Source: Bryobacteraceae bacterium
Lineage (GTDB): Bacteria > Acidobacteriota > Terriglobia > Bryobacterales > Bryobacteraceae
Assembly: GCA_014860455.1 (NCBI GenBank)
Contig: JACZJQ010000272.1
Span: 1-42,493, forward strand
Reading direction: 5' to 3'
DNA length: 42,493 nucleotides
The notes beneath the pieces were generated by a model, which saw only the letters and a program-made list of their open reading frames with translations, made no database searches and was not told where the DNA came from. The translations under genes and the position numbers were made by a program. Each line of letters begins with the position of its first letter. The first letter of the stretch is position 1. Positions 35,489 to 42,493 of the stretch are shown here, in pieces.

Positions 35489-37135
35489 ATGGCAGACGCA
35501 ATGACCCCAACCGCGGCCCACAGCCACCCCGACTACCTCTCCGAAAACAAGGGCCTCTGGAACTGGCTCACCACCGTCGATCACAAGCGCATCGGCTTGA
35601 TGTACCTCTGGTCGGTCGCCACTTTCATGATCATCGGCGGCCTGCTCGCCCTGGTCATCCGACTTGAATTGCTCACCCCCAAGCAGACCATCATGTCGGC
35701 CGAGCTTTACAACCGCGCCTTCACGCTGCATGGCGCCATCATGACGTTTCTCGTCATCATCCCCGCCATCCCAGCTATTCTGGGTAACTTCGCGCTCCCA
35801 TTGCTTCTCGGCGCCAAAGACGTCGCCTTTCCCCGCCTGAACCTCGCCTCGCTCTATGTGTACTGGATCGGCGCTGCCATGGCCGTCTCCACCCTGCTGC
35901 TGGGCGGCGTCGATACCGGCTGGACCTTCTACACGCCTTACTCCACCACCACCGGCGGCGGCGTCTCGATGATGGTTCTGGCCGCCTTCGTCCTCGGCTT
36001 CTCGTCCATCTTCACCGGCCTGAACTTCATCGCAACCACTCACAAGCTGCGCGCCCCCGGCATGGGCTGGTTCCAATTGCCTCTGTTCGTCTGGGGCATG
36101 TACTCGACGGCCATCATCCAGATCCTGGCCACGCCGGTGCTGGGCATTACGCTCCTGCTGCTGGTCATGGAACGCGTCTTCCATATCGGTATCTTCGATC
36201 CCCAGCTGGGCGGCGACCCCGTGCTTTTCCAGCACTTCTTCTGGTTCTACTCCCACCCGGCCGTCTACATCATGATCCTGCCGGCCATGGCCGTGATGTC
36301 GGAAGTGATTCCGACCTTCTCGAAGAAGTCCATCTTCGGCTACAAGGCCATCGCCTTCTCCTCGGTCGCCATCGCGCTGCTCGGCTTCCTCGTCTGGGCC
36401 CACCACATGTTTGTCGCAGGCATGAGCCTGTTCGCCGGAGCCATCTTCAGCTTCCTCACCTTCTTCATCGCCATCCCCTCGGCTATCAAGGTCTTCAACT
36501 GGATCGCCACAATGTGGCGTGGATCAATTGACCTCAAAGTCCCGATGCTCTACGCCATCAACTTCCTGTTGATCTTCACCATCGGCGGCCTCACGGGCCT
36601 GTTCCTGGCCTCGCTGTCCACCGACGTCCACCTGCACGACACTTACTTCGTCGTCTCACACTTCCATTACGTCATGGCTGGTTCGAACATGATTGCCCTG
36701 CTCGCCGGGCTGCACTACTGGTGGCCCAAGATGTACGGCCGCATGTACAACAACACGCTGGCCACCATCGCCTGCACGCTCATCTTCATCGGCTTCAACG
36801 CAACATTCCTGCCGCAGTTCGTCATGGGCAGCCGGGGCATGCCGCGCCGTTACTACAACTACCTCGAACAGTTCCAGACCATGCACGTCGCCTCGACCAT
36901 CGGCAGTTGGATCCTGGCCGCGGGCCTGTTCCTGGCGCTGGCCACGCTGCTGGCCAGCTTGCGCAAGCCCAAGGACGCCGTCCCGAATCCCTGGAATGGA
37001 CGCACCTTCGAGTGGGAAGCCGGCTCGCCGCCCATCACCCACAATTTCGAACACACGCCGGTCTGCATCTACTCGCCCTACGACTACCGCGAGAATCCAG
37101 TCCCGATCGCCGAAGAGGAGAAGTCCGCGCACTAG
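35489..37135 (+). CDS. coxA: Heme-copper oxidase subunit I, A2 type
   Basis: The 548-residue catalytic subunit, with twelve helices. Low-spin heme ligand H81 (T-L-H-G); CuB ligands H256, H305 and H306; crosslink Tyr Y260 in H256-P-A-V-Y; and H391 and H393 in V-V-S-H-F-H-Y for the hemes. The motif is Y254-S-H-P-A-V rather than G-H-P-E-V, so the helix VI glutamate is absent and a Tyr-Ser pair replaces it: this is the A2 subclass, as in Rhodothermus caa3. It reduces oxygen to water and pumps protons. Follows coxB by 17 bases. Confidence 0.97.
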   Translation: MADAMTPTAAHSHPDYLSENKGLWNWLTTVDHKRIGLMYLWSVATFMIIGGLLALVIRLELLTPKQTIMSAELYNRAFTLHGAIMTFLVIIPAIPAILGNFALPLLLGAKDVAFPRLNLASLYVYWIGAAMAVSTLLLGGVDTGWTFYTPYSTTTGGGVSMMVLAAFVLGFSSIFTGLNFIATTHKLRAPGMGWFQLPLFVWGMYSTAIIQILATPVLGITLLLLVMERVFHIGIFDPQLGGDPVLFQHFFWFYSHPAVYIMILPAMAVMSEVIPTFSKKSIFGYKAIAFSSVAIALLGFLVWAHHMFVAGMSLFAGAIFSFLTFFIAIPSAIKVFNWIATMWRGSIDLKVPMLYAINFLLIFTIGGLTGLFLASLSTDVHLHDTYFVVSHFHYVMAGSNMIALLAGLHYWWPKMYGRMYNNTLATIACTLIFIGFNATFLPQFVMGSRGMPRRYYNYLEQFQTMHVASTIGSWILAAGLFLALATLLASLRKPKDAVPNPWNGRTFEWEAGSPPITHNFEHTPVCIYSPYDYRENPVPIAEEEKSAH

Positions 37136-37156
37136 CAGCGCGCGCATAGGATTACC

Positions 37157-37834
37157 ATGAGCGACGTTACTACCACCGTCCACACTGATCATCAAGACCA
37201 CGCCCATCCCCCCGGCCTGCAGCATCATTTCACCAACATGACGCAGCAGTTCGAGGCCGCCAAGCTCGGCATGTGGCTCTTCCTGGTCACCGAAGTCCTG
37301 CTGTTCGGCGGGCTGTTTGTCGGCTACGGCATCATGCACTCAAAGCATCCGGAGGCCTTCGTCGCCGCCCACCACCACCTGGACTGGCGCCTCGGCGCGT
37401 TGAACACCATCGTGCTGCTGCTGTCGTCGTTCACCATGGTCATGGGCGTCTGGGCCGCACAGACCGGCCAGCGCAAAAAGCTCATCGCTTTCCTGCTGCT
37501 CACCATCATCCTCGCCATGGTCTTCATGGGCGTCAAGTACGTCGAGTACTCGCACAAGTTCCATGAGGGACTGCTGCCAGGCAAGTTTTATTCCCACCAG
37601 GGCGACACAGTGCCGGGCCAGTTCATGTTCTTCAGCTTCTATTTCATGATGACCGGCCTGCACGGTATCCACGTCCTGCTGGGCATCGTCGCCATCCTGT
37701 GGATCACGTTTCGCGCCTGGCGCGGCCACTTTTCGGCCCAGTACTATGGCCCCGTTGACATTGTCGGCCTCTACTGGCACCTGGTCGATCTGATCTGGAT
37801 CTACCTGTTCCCACTCATGTACCTGATTTCGTAA
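37157..37834 (+). CDS. coxC: Cytochrome c oxidase subunit III
   Basis: A 225-residue, five-helix subunit III that stabilises subunit I. The N-terminal K-L-G-M-W-L-F-L-V-T-E motif starts the first helix and G-L-H-G-I-H-V-L and Y-W-H-L-V-D-L-I-W-I-Y-L-F-P mark the later helices. The short, His-rich N-terminus (HTDHQDHAHPPG) is outside the membrane. It lacks the first two helices of the seven-helix mitochondrial form, as usual in caa3 operons. GGAGGCCACC precedes the next gene. Confidence 0.95.
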   Translation: MSDVTTTVHTDHQDHAHPPGLQHHFTNMTQQFEAAKLGMWLFLVTEVLLFGGLFVGYGIMHSKHPEAFVAAHHHLDWRLGALNTIVLLLSSFTMVMGVWAAQTGQRKKLIAFLLLTIILAMVFMGVKYVEYSHKFHEGLLPGKFYSHQGDTVPGQFMFFSFYFMMTGLHGIHVLLGIVAILWITFRAWRGHFSAQYYGPVDIVGLYWHLVDLIWIYLFPLMYLIS

Positions 37835-37850
37835 GGAGGCCACCCGAATC

Positions 37851-38258
37851 ATGTCCAACCACGCCGCTGACCACGCCCACGAAATCACGGGCCCCAAGAC
37901 CTACTCGATGATCCTGCTCGCGCTCATCGTGCTTACCGTCATCACCGTCGCCGCCGCCCGCTTTGACTTCGGCAATATGAACACCGTAGTCGCCATCCTG
38001 ATCGCGTCCATCAAGGGGTCTCTCGTTGCGCTCTTCTTCATGCACCTGCGTCACGACAAGTTCAACGCCGTCGTCTTCGTCCTCGGCCTGTTCTTCCTGG
38101 CCGTGTTCCTGATCTGGACGCTGTTTGACATCTCCACCCGCAAGACCGTGCTGCCGTCCAACCTGAAACAACCGGTCCAGGCCTTCCCCGGCGCGCCGCT
38201 GAACAAGCCGATCCGGCCTTCCACAGGCCAGCCGCTCGGCGCCCCGCCGGCCCAGTAG
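37851..38258 (+). CDS. coxD: Oxidase subunit IV (prokaryotic type)
   Basis: A 135-residue protein with a His-rich start (HAADHAHEITG) and three membrane helices (about 14-32, 44-66 and 73-92), the usual prokaryotic subunit IV fold (COX4_pro). The motif F-F-M-H-L-R-H-D-K-F-N is a clear family mark. The last 40 residues are Pro/Ala-rich. It is the last gene of the operon and has AAGGAGG ahead of its start. A terminator follows 26 bases on. Confidence 0.9.
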   Translation: MSNHAADHAHEITGPKTYSMILLALIVLTVITVAAARFDFGNMNTVVAILIASIKGSLVALFFMHLRHDKFNAVVFVLGLFFLAVFLIWTLFDISTRKTVLPSNLKQPVQAFPGAPLNKPIRPSTGQPLGAPPAQ

Positions 38259-38283
38259 ATCGATTCAAAGCAGATCAATATCG

Positions 38284-38316
38284 AAGCCGCCTCCTCCGAA
38301 GGGAGGCGGTTTCTTT
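38284..38316 (+). terminator. Rho-independent terminator of the act-cox operon
   Basis: CCGCCTCC (38287-38294) pairs with GGAGGCGG (38302-38309) around a seven-base loop, with AAG/TTT flank pairing and a T-rich tail (TTTCTTTCT) after the 3' arm. It lies 26 bases past coxD and just before the stop of the convergent gene. The strongest terminator I see in the window. Confidence 0.9.
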
Positions 38317-39699
38317 CTAGTAACAGAGGCAGCCGGTCGAAAAGCGGACCGTACTTGCGTCCAGCGGCCGCGATGGATCCTGCGTGACCTCAAACCGCAC
38401 CGGCGCTGACTCGCCCACGCGGTCGCGCCCGGTGGTGAAACGGTGTAGGACATGGACCGGCGCGCCCTTATCGGCATCGATGCGGATCCTGGCCGGCCTC
38501 CCCATCGTCAGATGCTTCGCCTCCAGGCTTGTCATGGCGCGGTTCATGCATCGCCCGATGCTGTAGATGTACATCTGGTTGCGCTGCGAGTGCGATGCCA
38601 GCACCAGCACCAAGAGCACGAGCAGGCACTGCATCAGGCGTTTTTTCTCCTTCCAGGCGTGCACCAGCAACAGAGCAAGCGCCGAGCTCAGCGCCAGGCC
38701 CGAAGCATACAGATAATGGCTTCCAATGCCCGCAATGAACAGGATCGGCGTCAGCGGAACAATGTAGCAGGCCAGGTAAAGCGCTGCCGCGCGCCTGCCG
38801 TAAACCGCGTTCAACGACCAGACCAGGACCACGTGCGCGAGGATGCCAAACGCCAGATACGCGACCGGCATCAGGCCGGCGCCGCCCGCGTCGGTGAGGT
38901 TACGCAGGAACGGGTAGGCGAGGTAGATCTCTATGCGCGAAATCGACCCCACGGCCGATAGCGCATAGTGCGGCGCGCTCGCGCTCCCCGAAACCGATGC
39001 TTCCAGGGCCGGCCACCGGAATGCCAGATACGCCGCCACCGGCGCCAGCGTCCCAGCCACCACGGCCGCCGCTCTGGACCTTGAGAACCAGGCCGCGCGG
39101 TTCGCCCACCCGTGCCACGCCAGCAGCAGCGCCGCCGCCGGCAGAACCACGGCGGTTTCCTTCGAAAACAGCGCCAGAACGGTCAATGCGAAGATGCCGG
39201 CTGCAGTGCGGGCCGCCGGCCGCCGTTCGGATGTCACTGCAACCCAGCCCGCCCCCAGCCCGAAGCTGACGTACAGCCGGTCCATCAGCGCGGCCGCCCA
39301 TCCGGTGGCGAACGTCGCCAGTGGCGAGATCGCAAACAGCAGCGCTGCCGGCAGCGCCGCCTCGCGCGTCGTCTCCATCCGCGCCAGCATGAAGAACAAC
39401 AGGCAGCACGCCGCCGCATGCATCAGCACCGACCCCAAATGAGTCAGGTACGGCGCCACGTACACCGGGTACGACAACGCCCCCTGCACCAGGAAGCTGA
39501 CCGGTCTGACCGGCGTCTCGAAGCATTCTCCCGGTTTGATCTGTGCGTACGTCTTCACATACTCCGCCAATCCCATGCTCTTGAGATCGTCGGCGCGCTG
39601 CAGTTCATCGTGGTTGTAGAAGCCCGGATTCGCGATCAGCGCGACATGCCAAACCACCGCCACAGCCACTATCAGCAGGCAAATCTTCAATCGCGCCAT
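38317..39699 (-). CDS. Polytopic membrane protein, GT-C-like
   Basis: A 460-residue membrane protein beginning MARLKICLL (an ATG three codons earlier, at 39708, sits hard against GGAGAG and is less likely). After the first helix comes F-Y-N-H-D-E-L-Q, an acidic loop like those of GT-C sugar transferases, then about ten hydrophobic segments and a soluble 90-residue C-terminus. The layout resembles the protein encoded at 14934-16673, which also has an N-terminal acidic loop and a beta-rich tail, so they may be distant paralogues. Sugar transfer is possible but unproven. Convergent with the respiratory operon. Confidence 0.65.
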   Translation of the reverse strand: MARLKICLLIVAVAVVWHVALIANPGFYNHDELQRADDLKSMGLAEYVKTYAQIKPGECFETPVRPVSFLVQGALSYPVYVAPYLTHLGSVLMHAAACCLLFFMLARMETTREAALPAALLFAISPLATFATGWAAALMDRLYVSFGLGAGWVAVTSERRPAARTAAGIFALTVLALFSKETAVVLPAAALLLAWHGWANRAAWFSRSRAAAVVAGTLAPVAAYLAFRWPALEASVSGSASAPHYALSAVGSISRIEIYLAYPFLRNLTDAGGAGLMPVAYLAFGILAHVVLVWSLNAVYGRRAAALYLACYIVPLTPILFIAGIGSHYLYASGLALSSALALLLVHAWKEKKRLMQCLLVLLVLVLASHSQRNQMYIYSIGRCMNRAMTSLEAKHLTMGRPARIRIDADKGAPVHVLHRFTTGRDRVGESAPVRFEVTQDPSRPLDASTVRFSTGCLCY

Positions 39700-39786
39700 G
39701 GAAGACATCTCTCCGCCGCGCGGCCTCGTCGGGCCGCTCCCGGATCATGCCAGTGTATCAGCCCCGATCCCCGCCCCTGCCCTCAG

Positions 39787-39792
39787 TACAAT
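39787..39792 (+). promoter_or_regulatory. Candidate -10 for a leaderless GTG start
   Basis: TACAAT, five of six bases to consensus, ends six bases before the GTG at 39799. There is no Shine-Dalgarno. The geometry matches the other leaderless candidates and supports the GTG as start. Confidence 0.4.
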
Positions 39793-39798
39793 GGTCCC

Positions 39799-41538
39799 GT
39801 GCCGTCCACTCGACGACAACTCATCGCCGCGCTCGCCCCTCTCGCCATCGCTGGCTGCAACCGCGGTGTCCGCGATGACGCCCGCCTCGATCTCGCCTCC
39901 TTCAAGCCTCAGCAGAACCTCCTCCGCTCTGCCGCAGCCGGCCCAACTGCCCTGCGCGGACACCTCGGCCGCCGCATCCTCGATTGCGTAGAAAACCGCA
40001 TTCTCGCCCAGGACCTCGATCGCCTTGTCCAGCCCTTCCGCCAACGCGACGAACGAAGCTGCTGGCAGACTGAATTCTGGGGCAAATGGGCACTCTCAGC
40101 CGCCTCGGCCTGGAAATGCACGCGGGACAACCGCCTAGCCGAAGCCCTCGCCCGCTCCGCGCACGCCCTCATCGCCACCCAATCCGAGGACGGCTACATC
40201 GGCAATTACGCCCCCAACCGCCACCTCGAGGCATGGGACATCTGGGGCCGCAAGTATACGCTGCTCGGCCTGCTGGCCTGCCATGAAGTCTGCGGCGAAA
40301 AGCCAGCCCTCGACGCCGCCCGCCGCCTCGCCGATCACCTGTTCACCGAAATCGGACCCGGCCGCGCCGACATCGTCCGCACCGGCAACTATCGCGGAAT
40401 GGCCTCCAGTTCCATCCTCGCCCCCGTCGTCGCCCTCTACCGCGCCACCAGCGACGAGCGATACGTACAACTCGCAGGCCATATCGTCCGCCGCTGGTCC
40501 TCCGACGACGGCCCGCAACTCATCGAGAAGGCTCTCGCAGGCGTCCCCGTTGCAGAACGCTTCCCCCGCCCGGCCAAGTGGTTCTCCTGGGAAAACGGCC
40601 AGAAGGCCTACGAGATGATGTCCTGCTACGAAGGACTGTTGGACCTCTACCGCGTCACCGGCACACGCCAGTATCTTGACGCCGCCATCAAGGCGTTCGA
40701 GAACATCCGCGACACCGAAATCCTCCCGGCCGGCTCCGGCTCCAGCCGCGAATGCTGGCACGGCGGCGCCCGCCAGCCCTACTTGCCCGGCCCGGAGATG
40801 ATGGAGACCTGCGTCTCGACCACCTGGATGAGCCTCTGCTCGAACTTGCTCACCCTCACCGGCGACCCCCGCTACGCCGACCAGATCGAACGCACCGCCT
40901 ATAACGCCCTGCTCGGCGCCCTCGCGCCCGACGCCAGCGTGTTCGCCAAATACAGCCCGCTCGACGGCGTACGCTCCCACGGCGAAGCCCAATGCGGCAT
41001 GGGCATCCATTGCTGCACCGCCAACGGACCCCGCGGTCTCCTCCTGCTGCCGGAAATCGCCGCCATGCAGGACCCCGCCGGCATCACCATCAACCTCTTC
41101 ATCGATTCCGAACAAACCCTCCCGCTCCCCGGCGGCGGTACGGTCCGCCTGGCTATAGAAACCGCATACCCCGCCTCCGGCGCCGTCAAAATCACCCTCC
41201 ACCCTAGCTCCCCCACTCGCTTCTCCCTCCGTCTCCGCAATCCCGCCTGGAGCGGCGCCTCCGGCTACCGCACCTTCGACCGCCTCTGGCGCCCAGGCGA
41301 CCACGTCGAATTCGATCTCAACATGGACATCCGCACCATCGCCTCCGGCCCCTTCACGGCCTATGCCCGCGGACCCGTTCTGCTCGCCCGCGACTCGCGC
41401 GGCCCCGATGCCGATGCCTGGATCACCGCCCAGACCCCCGCCGGCGAGTTGTGCGACTTCTCCTCCGCCGGCAACACCTGGGACGAGCGTTCCCGCTATC
41501 GAGTCTGGCTCCCGCCCGCCGACCCGCGCAGCCTGTAG
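39799..41538 (+). CDS. GH127/DUF1680-like glycoside hydrolase lipoprotein
   Basis: A 579-residue exported enzyme. GTG 39799 begins a short signal with R5-R6 and a lipobox I-A-G-C20, so it is probably a lipoprotein, possibly Tat-exported. The alpha/alpha-barrel of DUF1680 (beta-L-arabinofuranosidase family GH127) is recognised by Q-N-G-Q-K-A-Y-E-M-M-like repeats, M-E336-T-C338-V-S-T-T-W and H-C405-C406-T-A-N-G-P-R. In Bifidobacterium HypBA1 the equivalent Glu and three Cys bind zinc, one Cys being the nucleophile. A C-terminal beta domain follows. It likely removes arabinose from plant or microbial glycans; substrate not proven. Its 3' end overlaps the next, convergent gene by 43 bases. Confidence 0.88.
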   Translation: MPSTRRQLIAALAPLAIAGCNRGVRDDARLDLASFKPQQNLLRSAAAGPTALRGHLGRRILDCVENRILAQDLDRLVQPFRQRDERSCWQTEFWGKWALSAASAWKCTRDNRLAEALARSAHALIATQSEDGYIGNYAPNRHLEAWDIWGRKYTLLGLLACHEVCGEKPALDAARRLADHLFTEIGPGRADIVRTGNYRGMASSSILAPVVALYRATSDERYVQLAGHIVRRWSSDDGPQLIEKALAGVPVAERFPRPAKWFSWENGQKAYEMMSCYEGLLDLYRVTGTRQYLDAAIKAFENIRDTEILPAGSGSSRECWHGGARQPYLPGPEMMETCVSTTWMSLCSNLLTLTGDPRYADQIERTAYNALLGALAPDASVFAKYSPLDGVRSHGEAQCGMGIHCCTANGPRGLLLLPEIAAMQDPAGITINLFIDSEQTLPLPGGGTVRLAIETAYPASGAVKITLHPSSPTRFSLRLRNPAWSGASGYRTFDRLWRPGDHVEFDLNMDIRTIASGPFTAYARGPVLLARDSRGPDADAWITAQTPAGELCDFSSAGNTWDERSRYRVWLPPADPRSL

Positions 41539-42493
41539 ATCCGGAATCCCTTCGTCTCCCCCACCTCTTCGTACCCCGCAAGCCACCCCCGCAGATCCTC
41601 ATACCGCTCGACGCCCAGCGCCGCGTTCAACTTGCCCAGCCCGTCGGCGATGAACGCCGGCCGCGTCCCGGCGAGTTCCCGCCTGAACCGCGCCGCCAGT
41701 TCCGGCGCCGACGCTGTTGAATCCCTCAAATGCCTGTCTGCGATCACCCCGGTCAGCGGCTGCGAATCGATGAACCTTGTCGCGCCCGGCAGTCCGGCCA
41801 TTACATTCAACTCCGGCCTGTAGCCCCAAACCAGCAGCGTGTCGCCCGGCCGCGCCATCCTCCGGATCTCGGCCGCCGCCTCGCGCGCATCAGTGAAAAG
41901 GGCCAGATCCCGCATCGCTCCCGCCTCGCCGCGGGCCGTGCCGATGTGACGCGCGCCGAACCGCACTGCCGGTAGAGCCAGAGCCACGGCCAGCATCGCC
42001 GTCACCCACCACCGCCTTGGCAGCGACACCCCCCGCGCCGCGGCGATCGTCAGGGCAGGCAACAGCGCAAAGTAGTACCTCGGAAAGAACCTCATCCCCG
42101 CAGCCACCATCACCATCGCCGCCGCGATCCACGCCGCCAGCCGCCACCAACCCTCCTCGCGCCTGGTAAAGTACAACACCGCCCCGACCACCAGCGCCGC
42201 GTGGAAGCCGGCCCAGTTCGCCGTCCTCAGTACTCCCTCGGCCAGCGGATCGGCAAACAGGCTCTCCCGCGAATACATCGCCCCCCACCGCCACACCGGC
42301 TCCATCCAGCCGCCTGCCGCCAGCCACACCCCCACGGCCGCCACCCCAAAGCCCGCCATCATCCGCGCGGCGTCCTTTGGCCTCCAGATCAGGATCACCG
42401 GCAGCAGCAGCAGCGCCTTGGCGTTGGCCAGCAAGCCCGCCGCCGCAATAATCCCCGCCGCCACCGGCCTTCCCGTCTGCACCGCCCACACCG
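41496..42493 (-). CDS. Polytopic membrane protein, 5' end off window
   Basis: The 3' portion (about 331 codons) of a gene entering from the right edge. The visible part has several hydrophobic helices, the charged loop F-T-R-R-E-E-G-W-W, and a soluble C-terminus of about 130 residues with an L-L-V-W-G-Y-R-P-E-L-N-V segment. It looks like the C-terminal half of a GT39/ArnT-like or related GT-C protein. The first codon inside the window is a GTG, but there is no sign that it is the true start. It is convergent with, and overlaps, the GH127-like gene. Confidence 0.7.
   Translation of the reverse strand, partial: VWAVQTGRPVAAGIIAAAGLLANAKALLLLPVILIWRPKDAARMMAGFGVAAVGVWLAAGGWMEPVWRWGAMYSRESLFADPLAEGVLRTANWAGFHAALVVGAVLYFTRREEGWWRLAAWIAAAMVMVAAGMRFFPRYYFALLPALTIAAARGVSLPRRWWVTAMLAVALALPAVRFGARHIGTARGEAGAMRDLALFTDAREAAAEIRRMARPGDTLLVWGYRPELNVMAGLPGATRFIDSQPLTGVIADRHLRDSTASAPELAARFRRELAGTRPAFIADGLGKLNAALGVERYEDLRGWLAGYEEVGETKGFRIYRLRGSAGGSQTR

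Noticed and set aside
39112-39798. Long N-terminal extension of the GH127 frame
   Set aside because: The extension runs antisense through the neighbouring membrane-protein gene. The signal peptide and -10-like box mark the GTG at 39799 as the start.
1-42493. CRISPR arrays, insertion sequences and phage genes
   Set aside because: No regularly spaced direct repeats, transposase motifs or phage structural genes were seen.

Overview
The window is GC-rich bacterial chromosome. I read about 37 protein genes, including one cut by each edge, plus one tRNA. The best taxonomic guess is Acidobacteriota, class Terriglobia, near Solibacter/Bryobacter. This is inferred from gene content: an alternative complex III joined to a caa3-type oxidase, secreted sulfatase and DUF1680 glycosidase genes, several GT-C-like membrane proteins, and an RnfC-like/BMC-T pair. 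There is no 16S gene. I see no insertion sequence, phage gene or CRISPR array.

Layout. 1-4.2 kb: class A beta-lactamase-like hydrolase, DJ-1/PfpI protein, and an ABC-2 exporter pair whose permease is fused to an amidohydrolase-like tail without metal ligands. 4.3-8.9 kb: AlkD-like HEAT protein, polytopic GT39-like protein, small lipoprotein and a DUF5009-type acyltransferase. 8.9-12.7 kb: sulfatase, then a two-gene molybdenum hydroxylase. 12.6-16.7 kb, minus strand: zinc-ribbon membrane protein, PduT-like BMC-T shell protein, PduS-like Fe-S flavoprotein and a polytopic membrane protein. 16.7-19.3 kb: MFS carrier, queC and queE, translationally coupled. 19.3-23.0 kb: a possible structured RNA or inverted repeat before an orphan CpaE/TadZ ATPase, then fabG, ubiD and tRNA-His. 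23.4-25.6 kb, minus strand: a two-component pair whose regulator ends in an XRE-type helix-turn-helix. 25.8-38.3 kb: a 12-gene respiratory operon (actABCDEF, a small membrane gene, sco, coxBACD) closed by a clear terminator. 38.3-42.5 kb: two more polytopic membrane proteins and a GH127-like lipoprotein.

How it works together. The ACIII-caa3 operon encodes a path from quinol through ActB iron-sulfur clusters and ActA/ActE hemes to an oxygen-reducing A2-type heme-copper oxidase, with SCO supplying copper to CuA. The divergent two-component pair is a candidate regulator by position only. QueC and QueE make deazaguanine precursors of queuosine. The BMC-T/PduS pair looks like an electron conduit for a microcompartment shell whose other parts are not here.

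Whole-window patterns. Several operon-first genes lack a Shine-Dalgarno but carry TANNNT 6-8 bases before the start codon, as expected for leaderless mRNAs. In the lines I counted, G exceeds C on the given strand over much of the left half, and C exceeds G on the right, with the change near 23-26 kb.
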